64,000 bases of DNA from Tateyamaria omphalii (GTDB lineage Bacteria; Pseudomonadota; Alphaproteobacteria; Rhodobacterales; Rhodobacteraceae). Of this stretch, positions 1 to 8,821 are shown one piece after another (the stretch's first letter is position 1; each line of letters opens with the position of its first letter). The notes below the pieces were generated by a model, which saw only the letters and a program-made list of their open reading frames with translations, had not been told where the DNA came from and ran no database searches. The stretch covers positions 2,418,001-2,482,000 of the forward strand of contig NZ_CP019312.1 of assembly GCF_001969365.1 (NCBI RefSeq). The letters run 5' to 3'. The position numbers and the translations under genes are program-made.

Positions 1-1221
1 GTTGGCCACCGCGATGGCTTCGTCATTGCTGGCTACTTCGATGACGCAGAGCACCGGGCCAAAGATTTCGTCTCGCGCGCGCGCATCCCTGGCGTCCACC
101 TCGATCACGCGGGGCGGGACAAAAGGCCCGTCGTCGCTGTCCGTCTCACCCAGATAGCTGCGCACCTTTCGGCAGTGTTCGGCGTCGATCAGGGCACCGA
201 TATGGTTGGCCGGATCCAGCGGATCGCCCAGCTTCCAATCGCGCAGCCGCGCGTGGATGCGGTCCATCAGGGGTGCTTTGACATCCTTGTGTACGATCAG
301 CCGCGCGGTGGCGGAACAGTTCTGGCCCGCGTTCCAGAAGGCCGCATTGACCACATGTTCGGCGACATGATCCAGGTTTTCGGCATCGTCGAAGACGACC
401 GCCGGGTTCTTGCCGCCACATTCCAGAACGACCTTTTTCAGATTGCTGTCGGCGGCGTAGCGCAGGAAGCGTTTGCCGGTCTCGGTCGAGCCCGTGAAGC
501 TGACCATGTCCACATCCATGTGCCGTCCAAGTGGCTCGCCCACCGATGGTCCGTCGCCGGGCAGCACCTGCAAGACACCGCGCGGCACGCCCGCCTCATG
601 CGCCAGTTCCGCGACCCGCAGCGCGGTCATCGACGTTTGTTCAGCCGGTTTCACGATCACCGAACAGCCTGCCGCCAGCGCCGGTCCGATCTTCCACGCC
701 AGCATCATCAGGGGGAAGTTCCAGGGCAGCACCGCGGCGACCACCCCAATCGGTTCGCGCACGATCAGGGACAAAGCATCGTCGCCGGTGGGCCCCGCCT
801 GGTCATAGATCTTGTCCACCGCCTCTGCGTGCCACTTGATGCAATGGATCGTTTCCGGCACGTCGATGATTTCGCAGTCGCGGATCGGCTTGCCGCTTTC
901 GAGGCTTTCCATGACCGCCAGTTCGCGACGGTTGCGGGTGATCAGCTTGCACAGGCGGATCAACGTGTCCTTGCGGTCCGACGGGTGCAGCTTGGCCCAG
1001 TGCCCTTGCGCAAATGCCCCGCGCGCCTTTTCCACCGCCAGATCGACATCGTCGGCATTGCACCCGGTGATCTGTGCCAATTCCTGCCCCGTTGCGGGGT
1101 TGATGGTGGCAAAGGGCGCGCCACGTCCGGGCCGATACGCGCCGTCGATGAAGGCGGTGCGCGGAAAATCCATCTCCTGCGCCAGGGCCAGATACTCGGC
1201 GTGGGTCAGCAGGTCGCTCAT
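1..1221 (-). CDS. Aldehyde dehydrogenase family protein, 3' end cut by window edge
   Basis: NAD(P)-dependent aldehyde dehydrogenase of the PuuC/betaine-aldehyde-dehydrogenase type; 407 codons are visible and the C-terminus lies outside the window. The frame starts MSDLLTHAEY and stays open to base 1. Visible family motifs are the PWNFP cofactor-binding segment, FTGST before the catalytic region, the general-base Glu in LECGGKNP and the nucleophilic Cys in NAGQNCSA. The ATG overlaps the stop of the upstream DapA-family gene by 4 bp (ATGA), so the two are probably translationally coupled. The pairing suggests oxidation of a semialdehyde made by that lyase; the substrate cannot be read from sequence. 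Confidence 0.9.
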   Translation of the reverse strand, partial: MSDLLTHAEYLALAQEMDFPRTAFIDGAYRPGRGAPFATINPATGQELAQITGCNADDVDLAVEKARGAFAQGHWAKLHPSDRKDTLIRLCKLITRNRRELAVMESLESGKPIRDCEIIDVPETIHCIKWHAEAVDKIYDQAGPTGDDALSLIVREPIGVVAAVLPWNFPLMMLAWKIGPALAAGCSVIVKPAEQTSMTALRVAELAHEAGVPRGVLQVLPGDGPSVGEPLGRHMDVDMVSFTGSTETGKRFLRYAADSNLKKVVLECGGKNPAVVFDDAENLDHVAEHVVNAAFWNAGQNCSATARLIVHKDVKAPLMDRIHARLRDWKLGDPLDPANHIGALIDAEHCRKVRSYLGETDSDDGPFVPPRVIEVDARDARARDEIFGPVLCVIEVASNDEAIAVAN

Positions 1222-2126
1222 ATCGGCTCTCCGGTGATGTTGGACACTGTCGCGTTCATGGTGCGGATCACTTCGGCCAGCTGCCGCTTGTCATCCTTGT
1301 TGAGCGGTTGCAGCGGCTTGCGGGGTGGGCCCGCGTCGATGCCGCGCAGGGTCAGCCCGTGTTTGATGCACTGCACGAACTTGCCGCCCTGTTCGAGCAC
1401 GCGCATCAGGGGCAGCATCGCCGACATGATCGCGCGGCCCTTGGTAAAGTCGCCCTCGACCGCGCAGGCGGTGTACAGCGCGAGATGCGCCTCGGGGGCG
1501 AAGTTGGACCCGGCACAGACCCAGGACCGCGCGCCCCAGGCGAAGAATTCAAGCGCTTGGTCGTCCATCCCGCAGCTAAGCGCGATATGGGGATAGTCGC
1601 GGGCCAGCATGTGCAACCGGTTGATATCGCCCGAGCTTTCCTTGATCGCGCAGAAGTTGGCGGACCGGCCAAGGCGGTCCAGCGTGTCCTCGTCCATGTT
1701 GACGGACATGCGGCCCGGGTAATTGTAGAGCATGACAGGCAGGTTCGCGGCCCGGTCTATGGCCAGCGCGTGCAGCGCGATCTCACGCCCGGTGGGGTAG
1801 GCATAGGGCGGCGTGGCCACCAGCAGCGCGTCGGCCCCGGCGGCCCTGGCCGCGCTGGCAAAGCGCACGCTGTCCTCGGTCCGGATCGCACCGGTGCCGA
1901 CCACCATGGGCACGCGGCCCGCGATCAGATCGGCGCACCGGCCCATCATCCAGATGCGCTCCTCTTCCGTCTGGGCGTAGTATTCGCCGGTGGACCCCGC
2001 CACGATGATCCCGTGCACCCCGGCGCCGATCAGATGTTCAATGGTCTGCGCCAGCGCGTCTTCATTACAGGAAAAGTCGTCGAAATAGGGCGTGACGACG
2101 GGGGTATAGATGCCCTCAAAGCGCAT
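1218..2126 (-). CDS. DapA-family (dihydrodipicolinate synthase-like) lyase/dehydratase
   Basis: 302-aa class I aldolase-fold protein of the DapA/N-acetylneuraminate lyase superfamily. It shows a GSTGE substrate-loop motif near residue 44, a YNYPGR segment carrying the conserved Tyr and the Schiff-base Lys in AIKESSGD. Members act on 2-keto acids, as synthase, aldolase, dehydratase or deaminase. It sits between a GntR/FCD regulator and an aldehyde dehydrogenase. That arrangement fits catabolism of a sugar acid or hydroxyproline-type compound through a 2-keto acid to a semialdehyde. This is inference, and it is unlikely to be the lysine-pathway DapA. It overlaps gntR by 11 bp at its start and the dehydrogenase by 4 bp at its end. 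Confidence 0.85.
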   Translation of the reverse strand: MRFEGIYTPVVTPYFDDFSCNEDALAQTIEHLIGAGVHGIIVAGSTGEYYAQTEEERIWMMGRCADLIAGRVPMVVGTGAIRTEDSVRFASAARAAGADALLVATPPYAYPTGREIALHALAIDRAANLPVMLYNYPGRMSVNMDEDTLDRLGRSANFCAIKESSGDINRLHMLARDYPHIALSCGMDDQALEFFAWGARSWVCAGSNFAPEAHLALYTACAVEGDFTKGRAIMSAMLPLMRVLEQGGKFVQCIKHGLTLRGIDAGPPRKPLQPLNKDDKRQLAEVIRTMNATVSNITGEPI

Positions 2127-2820
2127 TGCGGCGGTCTTTCATCGAGATGACGTCGAGTGGCAGCGGGTCCGGACGGACGTATTTTTCCAACTGGTCACGC
2201 GAGAGGTCCCAATGCTGCAAGGTCAGATCGGTGGCAAGGTTCGCCTCCTGCGCGTCAATGGCCGAGATCATCGCCTCGTGCTGGTCGATCGCTTTTGTCA
2301 CGCGCGTCTTGTCGGCCTCCGATTGCGGCGCAAAGAATGTCTGCCCCAGCCGCGTGTGGTCGATCAGCATCCGCCTGAGCCCGGCCAGAAGGTACGGGTT
2401 CCGCGCCATGTCCCCGATCTTTTCGTGAAAGTCGTGGTTGAGCAGACCGGCCGCCGCAGCATCGCCAGCGCGGGCCGCCTTGGCAAAGTTGTGCTGGATG
2501 TCCTTGAGATCCGCCACCTGACGCGAGGATCTGTTTTCCGCCGCCTGCCGTGCGGTGGAGCAGTAGATCAACGGCGCGGTCTGGAAAAACATCCGCAGCG
2601 TCGCAAAGTCCATGGATTCGACCTTGGCCCCGCGGTTTTCCTCAAGCCGGACAAAGCCGCCACCGGCAAGACGCTGCAGCACCTCGCGCAACGGTGTGCG
2701 CGAGATGCCATATTCCTCGGCCAGGCGCGCCTCGTCCAGATCGCTGCCCGGTGCGATGTCTTGGGTCAGGATGCGGGCGCGCAGGTCGGCGGCGCAGAAT
2801 GATTTTTTGTGTTTGGTCAA
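2116..2820 (-). CDS. GntR-family regulator, FCD (FadR-like) subfamily
   Basis: 234-aa regulator with an N-terminal winged helix-turn-helix (about residues 10-75; EEYGISRTPLREVLQRL is the recognition region) and an all-helical C-terminal FCD ligand domain, with metal-ligand-type His residues such as NHDFHEKI. It heads the operon with the DapA-family lyase and aldehyde dehydrogenase, whose reading frames overlap it. A perfect 12-bp palindrome of the GntR/FCD type lies about 18 bp upstream of its ATG, so autoregulated repression relieved by the pathway substrate is likely. The effector is unknown. Confidence 0.9.
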   Translation of the reverse strand: MTKHKKSFCAADLRARILTQDIAPGSDLDEARLAEEYGISRTPLREVLQRLAGGGFVRLEENRGAKVESMDFATLRMFFQTAPLIYCSTARQAAENRSSRQVADLKDIQHNFAKAARAGDAAAAGLLNHDFHEKIGDMARNPYLLAGLRRMLIDHTRLGQTFFAPQSEADKTRVTKAIDQHEAMISAIDAQEANLATDLTLQHWDLSRDQLEKYVRPDPLPLDVISMKDRRNAL

Positions 2821-2838
2821 AATACTTCTCCGATACTT

Positions 2839-2850
2839 TTTGTATACAAA
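2839..2850. promoter_or_regulatory. Palindromic operator candidate, TTTGTATACAAA
   Basis: A perfect 12-bp palindrome containing TTGTATACAA, which fits the half-site pattern bound by FCD-type GntR regulators. It lies just upstream of the gntR start, within the expected promoter of the regulator-lyase-dehydrogenase operon. Confidence 0.65.
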
Positions 2851-2874
2851 TTGAATTTTCCACGCGTCAACCGC

Positions 2875-2897
2875 AAAAAACCCCGCCAGTGGCGGGG
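2875..2897 (-). terminator. Rho-independent terminator after glutamate-cysteine ligase gene
   Basis: On the minus strand, a 7-bp perfect GC stem (CCCCGCC/GGCGGGG, 3-nt loop) is followed directly by six T residues. It lies about 108 bp past the gshA stop and reads in the same direction. Confidence 0.85.
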
Positions 2898-3004
2898 CTG
2901 AGCACAGGTTTTTGAACCCGCTGTGACGCTACCGAAGAGGTGTTTGTGCGCGAAAAAGCAACCTTTGGCGCAAAGACGCCGGACGCCGTCGGCCCGGCCC
3001 CTGC

Positions 3005-4375
3005 CTAATACGAATACTCAGCAAAAACGCGCGATATGTCGCCCTGCCAATCGCCGTGATAGTGATCCAGCAGCTCATCTGCGGGGGTTTTCCCCGTCTC
3101 GACACTCTCTTGTAGGGCATTCAGGAAATGGGTTTCATCCGGGATCATGCCACCCGCACCGGGCCGGGCGCGCGCCTTCAGGCCGGCATGGGAAATCGCC
3201 ACCGCCTCGCGCGCCAGATCGTGCATCCTGACCCCGTTCACCTCGGCCTGCAGCCCGTCGACCGACGCCGCAACCCGCAGCCCGTCACGCGTTTCGGCAT
3301 CCAGCCCTTTGACAAGATCCCAGGCCGCATCGAGCGCCGTCTGATCGTACATCAGCCCCACCCAGAACGCGGGCAGCGCACAAAGCCGCCGCCAAGGCCC
3401 GCCATCTGCACCGCGCATTTCGATGAATTTCTTGACCCGCGCCTCGGGAAATGCGGTGGTCAGGTGATCCGCCCAATCGCTCATCAGCGGCGTCTCACCG
3501 GGCAGCGCGGGCAGCTTTCCCTGCAAAAAGTCGCGAAAGGACTGGCCCAGCGCGTCAATATATTTGCCGTCGCGGTAGACGAAATACATCGGCACATCGA
3601 GCGCATATTCGACCCAGCGTTCAAAGCCGAAACCGTCATCGAACACGAACGGCACCATGCCGGTACGCGACGCATCCAGATCGCGCCACACCCGGCTGCG
3701 CCAGGACTTGTGCCCGTTGGGCTGGCCCTCAAAGAACGGCGAATTGGCGAACAGCGCCACGGCCGCCGGCTGCAACGCTATGGCCACGCGCATCTTCTGG
3801 ACCATGTCCGCCTCTGACCCGAAGTCGAGGTTGACCTGCACGGTGCAGGTGCGCCGCATCATGGTGCGCCCCATCGTGCCGACCGTGCCCATATAGGCAT
3901 CCATCAGCTTGTAGCGCCCCTTGGGCATGAGCGGCATTTCCTCGTGGGTCCAGATGGGGGCCGCACCCAGGCCGATGAAGCCGACGCCGATCTCATTCGC
4001 GATGTCCATGACCTCGCGCAGGTGGCTGTTCACCTCGTCGCAGGTCTCATGGATGGTCTCGAGCGGTGCGCCGGACAGTTCAAGCGCACCGCCAGGTTCC
4101 AGAGAGACATTCGCGCCATCCTTTTCGACCCCGATCAATTTGCCAGCCTCGCGCACCTCCGACCACTGGTGGCGGTCGCGCAGGGCGCTCAGCACCGCCT
4201 CGATGGATCGCGCGCCCTCGTAGGGCAGCGGCTTGAGCGTGTCGCGGCAATAGCCGAACTTTTCGTGTTCGGTGCCAATGCGCCAGTCTTCCTTGGGCTT
4301 GCAGCCATCGGCGAGGTACTGCGCCAACTGGTCGTGATGTTCGATGGGGCCGCCGCCGGATTGGGGGATGGACAT
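3005..4375 (-). CDS. gshA: Glutamate-cysteine ligase (first step of glutathione synthesis)
   Basis: 456-aa protein matching the plant/alphaproteobacterial type of glutamate-cysteine ligase, which joins L-glutamate and L-cysteine using ATP in the cytoplasm. Recognisable stretches include RIGTEHEKFGY near residue 32, EPGGALELSGAPL near 92, and the TCTVQVNLDFGSE core near 180, all typical of this family. Length agrees with family members of about 455 aa. It appears monocistronic, with its own terminator downstream. The start ATG at 4375 was chosen because the protein begins at the usual family N-terminus. Confidence 0.93.
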   Translation of the reverse strand: MSIPQSGGGPIEHHDQLAQYLADGCKPKEDWRIGTEHEKFGYCRDTLKPLPYEGARSIEAVLSALRDRHQWSEVREAGKLIGVEKDGANVSLEPGGALELSGAPLETIHETCDEVNSHLREVMDIANEIGVGFIGLGAAPIWTHEEMPLMPKGRYKLMDAYMGTVGTMGRTMMRRTCTVQVNLDFGSEADMVQKMRVAIALQPAAVALFANSPFFEGQPNGHKSWRSRVWRDLDASRTGMVPFVFDDGFGFERWVEYALDVPMYFVYRDGKYIDALGQSFRDFLQGKLPALPGETPLMSDWADHLTTAFPEARVKKFIEMRGADGGPWRRLCALPAFWVGLMYDQTALDAAWDLVKGLDAETRDGLRVAASVDGLQAEVNGVRMHDLAREAVAISHAGLKARARPGAGGMIPDETHFLNALQESVETGKTPADELLDHYHGDWQGDISRVFAEYSY

Positions 4376-4482
4376 GGGCGCGCTCCGCTTTTTGCCGTGC
4401 CGTTGAGGTGCAAGCCTTGGTGCGAATTTACGGAGGTGTCAATGCGCAGGCGTCGTGCGCAGGGTCACGGAGATGTGCGCAT

Positions 4483-5016
4483 TTATGCGTGCCCGCGCGG
4501 CTCCATCTGCGCCAGGGTCGGCGCGCTGCGTTCCCAGATCAGGACAGGCGCGTCGGCGCCTGCATTGAGTTTGGCGAGCATCCGTTCGGTCTTGAGCCCC
4601 GGCAGCGCGGCGAAGGCGTCAAACAGCGCATCGGCCCCGTCAGCGTCCACCGGGATCATCAGGGCGGGTTGCTGCGGCTGGTCAAGCCGCCAGTGCGGTG
4701 GGCTCTGCGCGCCGTCGAGGATCACGCGCTGCACATCACGCAACGACACGGACCCGCCGGTCAGCGGGCCGAAATAGATCACCTCGCCCTCGACCACCTG
4801 CACGGTGCCAAGACCCCCGCCCGCACCGCGAAAGCGCCCCCGCTGCAACCCCACCATGATCAGCGCCCCGGCGCCCACCAGCATGACCGGCGCGATATAG
4901 CCCAGCACACCGCGCGCCTGCGCCAGCCACCACAGGGCGAGGACAGCAAGCACAACACCGGCCAGCACTTCGCGCCAGCGCCAGAGGGCGGCTTTTGCTT
5001 CGGGTCGGAAGAACAT
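4483..5016 (-). CDS. Hypothetical membrane protein, last gene after rsmE
   Basis: 177-aa protein of unknown function. Two hydrophobic helices (about residues 15-55, with AGVVLAVLALWWLAQ and GYIAPVMLVGAGALI) are followed by a soluble C-terminal domain of about 110 residues. The start at 5016 is preceded by an AGGGGG-type ribosome-binding site, and its ATG overlaps the stop of the 40-aa frame upstream (TGATG), so translation is probably coupled. An in-frame ATG 51 bp upstream is rejected because it lies inside that frame and lacks a ribosome-binding site. Confidence 0.75.
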   Translation of the reverse strand: MFFRPEAKAALWRWREVLAGVVLAVLALWWLAQARGVLGYIAPVMLVGAGALIMVGLQRGRFRGAGGGLGTVQVVEGEVIYFGPLTGGSVSLRDVQRVILDGAQSPPHWRLDQPQQPALMIPVDADGADALFDAFAALPGLKTERMLAKLNAGADAPVLIWERSAPTLAQMEPRGHA

Positions 5017-5138
5017 CAGACGTCCCCCTTGATCGTTGCGGGTGGATCGAACATCACCACACGGCACGCGCCGATGCAGCGAAAGCCTATGCTTTCATAG
5101 GCGCGCGCCAATCGTAAGGCGCAGGCATCCTGCGCCAT
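5016..5138 (-). CDS. 40-aa ORF coupled between rsmE and the membrane protein gene
   Basis: A 40-codon frame beginning MAQDACALRLARAYESIGFR and ending ATIKGDV. Its ATG overlaps the rsmE stop (TGATG) and its own stop overlaps the next ATG (TGATG), an arrangement unlikely by chance in two successive junctions. The AYESIGFRCIG segment resembles the C-terminal end of GNAT acetyltransferases, so it may be a remnant or a shortened member. I do not recognise a function. Confidence 0.45.
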   Translation of the reverse strand: MAQDACALRLARAYESIGFRCIGACRVVMFDPPATIKGDV

Positions 5139-5860
5139 CACCAATCCCCCAACCGCTGTTGCCAGACCGTCAGCGCCGCCACCGCCGCCGTGTCGGCCCG
5201 CAGGATGCGCGGGCCAAGCTGGACGGCGTGGGCCGTGTCCATCCTGTGCAACCGGGCACGCTCCTTGTCGGAAAACCCGCCCTCCGGCCCGATCAGGATG
5301 GCCCAGGGGCCCGGCGTGTCCGGTAAGGCGGAGGTGTCCTCCGCCCCCGCCAGCGCCTCGTCACAGAACATCAGGCGCCGGTCGCCCAGCCCCGTCAGCG
5401 CGCGGTCGAGCCGCTGCATGTCGGCCACCTCGGGCACGTAGGTCCCGCCACATTGCTCTGCCGCTTCGACCGCGTGGGCTTGCAGGCGGTCGCGCTGCAC
5501 ACGGCCTGCATTCGTGAACTCGGTCTGCACCGGCAGGATCCGCCGCGCGCCCATCTCAGCCGCCTTTTCAACGATGAAATCCGTGCGCGCCTTCTTGATC
5601 GGGGCGAACATCAACCACAGGTCCGGCGGCATCTGCACCGGCCGCGTCCGTGCCGCGCAGACAAGCGTGCCGCCGCGCTTGCCCGCCTCGGCCACCTCCG
5701 CCCGCCACTCGCCATCCACGCCGTTGAACAGCAGAACCGCCGCCCCCACGGACAAACGCATCACGCCAAAAAGATAATGCGCCTGCTCCCGCGACAGCGG
5801 GACCGATTGCCCCTGCCCCAGCGGGTGATCTACATACAGGCGTATCTTTGCGTCACTCAT
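5138..5860 (-). CDS. rsmE: 16S rRNA (uracil-1498-N3)-methyltransferase
   Basis: 240-aa SPOUT-class methyltransferase that methylates U1498 of 16S rRNA using S-adenosylmethionine. The N-terminal PUA-like part contains REQAHYLFGVMRL, and the C-terminal knot region holds the diagnostic IGPEGGFSDKER motif and RILRADTA near the end. Length matches the family (about 240 aa). It is the first gene of a coupled minus-strand set and starts only 12 bp from the divergent ubiA, so at least one of the two promoters must lie inside the neighbouring coding sequence. Confidence 0.95.
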   Translation of the reverse strand: MSDAKIRLYVDHPLGQGQSVPLSREQAHYLFGVMRLSVGAAVLLFNGVDGEWRAEVAEAGKRGGTLVCAARTRPVQMPPDLWLMFAPIKKARTDFIVEKAAEMGARRILPVQTEFTNAGRVQRDRLQAHAVEAAEQCGGTYVPEVADMQRLDRALTGLGDRRLMFCDEALAGAEDTSALPDTPGPWAILIGPEGGFSDKERARLHRMDTAHAVQLGPRILRADTAAVAALTVWQQRLGDW

Positions 5861-5872
5861 GAGCCCCTACAT

Positions 5873-6835
5873 ATGACCAAGCCCGCGCCTGCACCAGACG
5901 GACAAGTCGCCGATGCCGAAGATCGCAACTGGGTCGACCGCTACGCCCCCGAAGGCGCCCGGCCCTACCTGCGGCTCAGCCGGTTGGACCGTCCGACGCC
6001 GGTCCTGTTTCTGCTGCTGCCCTGCTGGTGGGGGCTGGCGCTGGCCATCCTGCATGACCAGTCGGTGCGGTTCGAGGATCTCTGGATCGCAGTGGGCTGC
6101 GCCATCGGTGCGCTCTTGATGCGGGGGGCCGGGTGCACGTGGAACGACATCACCGACCGCAACTTTGACGGACAGGTCGAACGGACCCGCTCGCGCCCCA
6201 TCCCCGCGGGGCAGGCCACCGTGCGCGGGGCCGTGATCTGGATGTGTGTACAATCGGTGCTGGCCTTCGGCATCCTCCTGACCTTCAACACCGCCGCGAT
6301 CCTCTTGGGCGTTCTCGCCCTGCTGCCGGTGGCCGTGTACCCCTTTGCCAAGCGGTTCACGTGGTGGCCGCAGGTGTTTCTGGGTCTCGCCTTCAACTGG
6401 GGCGCCTTGCTGGCCTGGACCGCGCATACGGGTCAGCTCGAGGCGCCCGCCGTGGTCCTCTACCTCGCGGGGATCGCATGGACATTGTTCTACGACACGA
6501 TCTATGCCCATCAGGACACAGAGGACGACGCCTTGATCGGGGTGAAATCCACCGCGCGCCTCTTCGGCACGCAAACCCCGCAATGGCTGCGCCGCTTCCT
6601 GATGGCGACCGTGGGTCTGATGGGCATCGCGGTGATCTTTGCCGCCATCGACGAGGCCAACGTGCTGGCCCTTGTCATTGCGCTTGGCGGGCCGTGGGCC
6701 ATGGGCTGGCACATGGCCTGGCAGTTGCGCGGTCTCGACATCGACGATCCAGCCAAATGCCTGCAACTCTTTCGCGCCAACCGGGACACGGGCGTGATCC
6801 CGCTGGTCTTTTTCTGCGCCGCCCTGCTCGTGTGA
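5873..6835 (+). CDS. ubiA: 4-hydroxybenzoate polyprenyltransferase
   Basis: 320-aa integral membrane prenyltransferase of ubiquinone biosynthesis; it attaches the polyprenyl tail to 4-hydroxybenzoate. Both Asp-rich prenyl-diphosphate/Mg motifs are present: NDITDRNFDGQVERTRSRP near residue 90 and YDTIYAHQDTEDD near 205. Eight or so hydrophobic helices are evident. The ATG at 5873 (MTKPAPAPDGQ) was chosen; the frame is open for a further 140 codons upstream, but that stretch is antisense to rsmE. Confidence 0.93.
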   Translation: MTKPAPAPDGQVADAEDRNWVDRYAPEGARPYLRLSRLDRPTPVLFLLLPCWWGLALAILHDQSVRFEDLWIAVGCAIGALLMRGAGCTWNDITDRNFDGQVERTRSRPIPAGQATVRGAVIWMCVQSVLAFGILLTFNTAAILLGVLALLPVAVYPFAKRFTWWPQVFLGLAFNWGALLAWTAHTGQLEAPAVVLYLAGIAWTLFYDTIYAHQDTEDDALIGVKSTARLFGTQTPQWLRRFLMATVGLMGIAVIFAAIDEANVLALVIALGGPWAMGWHMAWQLRGLDIDDPAKCLQLFRANRDTGVIPLVFFCAALLV

Positions 6836-6901
6836 TTGAACCCGGTGCCCAAGCGGCGTAAACCATAGGCCCGCGCAAGACGCCCAAGGACAGGTTTTCC
6901 G

Positions 6902-8821
6902 ATGATGCGATTGTCGTCCCTTCTGATCATTGTTGTCACGTTCTCCGTGGCCGCCGTCCTGGCACTCGTCACCGCCAACCTGTCGGTGCAGTTGATCGAG
7001 GAAAACTCGGAAATCGGCGTGCGCGACGCGCTGGATGACGAGGGAATGACCTGGGCCGAGGTGCAAGCCGACGGGCTGCAGGTAACGCTCGCGGGCATCG
7101 CACCCACCGAAGCGGTGCGCTTTGCCGCGCTGTCTACCGCGGGCCGCATCGTGGACGCCGCCCGCGTCATCGACGACATGCAGGTCGAGGCCGCCGCCGC
7201 CATCGCGCCACCCCGCTTTTCTGCTGAACTCTTGCGCAACGACGCGGGCCTGTCGATCATCGGGCTGATCCCGGCCGCGACGGACCGCACCGCCGTCATC
7301 GACCGGATCACGGCCATCGCGGGCGACACCCCCGTAACGGACCTGATCGAGGTGGCCGACTATCCGGCCCCGGATGGATGGACCGACGCCCTGGGCTTTG
7401 CCCTCGCCGCGATGGAACGCCTGCCCCGCGCCAAAGTATCGGTCGAGGCGGGCCGCGTGTCGATCCGCGCCATCACCGACAGCGCCGAGGAAAAGACCCG
7501 GCTTGAGGCGCAATTGAACCGCGCGGCACCACCCGGCCTGCGCATGGCGCTCGACATCGCGGCGCCCCGACCCGTCATCACACCCTTCACCCTGCGGCTG
7601 GTCAAGGACGAGGCCGGCACCCGGTTCGACGCCTGCTCCGCCGACAGCGAGACCGCACGCACCCGTATTGTAAGCGCCGCCTTTGCCGCCGGCCTGACCG
7701 GACCGGGCCTGTGCACCGTCGGCATGGGCGTGCCCAGCCCGACATGGAGCGTCGCCGTGGAACAGGCCATCGGCGCGCTGGACACGCTTGGCGCGGGCTC
7801 CATCACCTTTTCAGACGCCGACATCACCCTGATCGCGGCCGAGGGCACGCCGCAAGCGGATTTCGACCGCGTCGTGGGCGAGTTGGAAAACGCTCTGCCC
7901 CCGGTCTTTGCCCTCTATGCCAAGCTGCCGGAAACCGTGGACCCGAACCAGGGGCCACCGGAATTCGTGGCCACGCTCAGCCCCGAAGGGCTGGTGCAAC
8001 TGCGTGGCCGCATCTCGGACCAGAACCTGCGGTCGCTGGTGCAAAGCTATGCGCAGGCGGCCTTTGGCTCCGACAGCGTCTATGTGGCGACACGCATTGT
8101 CGATGACCTGCCCGGTGACTGGCCGGTGCGGGTCCTGACGGGGCTTGAATCGCTGGCGCAACTGTCGAACGGGGCGGTGACGGTCACGCCGGATACGCTG
8201 AAGGTCTCTGGCAACACCGGCAACCCAAAGGCCAGCACGAACATCGCGTCCCTGCTTGCCTCCAAGCTGGGCGAGGCGGAAGAGTTCGACATCCGCGTCA
8301 CCTACCAGGAAAAGCTGGATCCCGTTGCGGCCCTGCCCACGCCGGATGAATGCGAGGCCGAGATTGCAGGCATCCTCGCCGCCTCAAAGATCACGTTCGA
8401 GCCGGGCAGCGCCACCATCGACGCCAGCGCGCTTGGCACGATGGACGACATCGCCGAGGTGCTGCGCGCCTGCGGCGACATCCGGCTGGAGATCCAGGGC
8501 CATACCGACAGCCAGGGCCGGGAAGAGATGAACCTGAACCTCAGCCAGGCCCGCGCCCAGTCCGTCCTGAACGAATTGCGCGCCCGCCGGGTGCTGACCT
8601 CGACCTATTCCGCCAAAGGCTATGGCGAGGTCGACCCCATCGCCGAAAACGACACCGAAGAGGGGCGCGAGGCCAACCGACGCATCGAATTCAAGCTGAT
8701 CCGCCCGACCCCTTCCGCGCCGGAACGCGAAACAACGCTGGAAACCTTGGCCGGAAACGGCGATACAGACCCCGCAACCGAGGATAGCGCCGAAGGACAA
8801 GGGGACGATGAGCAGAACTGA
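6902..8821 (+). CDS. OmpA-family peptidoglycan-associated envelope protein, 639 aa
   Basis: An N-terminal hydrophobic helix (about residues 4-25) acts as signal or membrane anchor. A long periplasmic region with weakly repeated segments of about 70-90 residues follows, then a C-terminal OmpA-like peptidoglycan-binding domain (about residues 495-605) containing FEPGSATID, IEIQGHTD-type GHTDSQG, and NRRIEFKL. The last 35 residues are acidic and probably disordered. The middle segments resemble BON-like repeats, seen only as a weak pattern. It overlaps the next gene by 14 bp. A structural or tethering role between inner membrane and cell wall is likely. Confidence 0.85.
   Translation: MMRLSSLLIIVVTFSVAAVLALVTANLSVQLIEENSEIGVRDALDDEGMTWAEVQADGLQVTLAGIAPTEAVRFAALSTAGRIVDAARVIDDMQVEAAAAIAPPRFSAELLRNDAGLSIIGLIPAATDRTAVIDRITAIAGDTPVTDLIEVADYPAPDGWTDALGFALAAMERLPRAKVSVEAGRVSIRAITDSAEEKTRLEAQLNRAAPPGLRMALDIAAPRPVITPFTLRLVKDEAGTRFDACSADSETARTRIVSAAFAAGLTGPGLCTVGMGVPSPTWSVAVEQAIGALDTLGAGSITFSDADITLIAAEGTPQADFDRVVGELENALPPVFALYAKLPETVDPNQGPPEFVATLSPEGLVQLRGRISDQNLRSLVQSYAQAAFGSDSVYVATRIVDDLPGDWPVRVLTGLESLAQLSNGAVTVTPDTLKVSGNTGNPKASTNIASLLASKLGEAEEFDIRVTYQEKLDPVAALPTPDECEAEIAGILAASKITFEPGSATIDASALGTMDDIAEVLRACGDIRLEIQGHTDSQGREEMNLNLSQARAQSVLNELRARRVLTSTYSAKGYGEVDPIAENDTEEGREANRRIEFKLIRPTPSAPERETTLETLAGNGDTDPATEDSAEGQGDDEQN

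Noticed and set aside
5867..7513. 548-codon minus-strand open frame opposite ubiA and the OmpA-family gene
   Set aside because: Antisense shadow of two well-supported genes; composition is Arg/Gly/His-rich with no domain.
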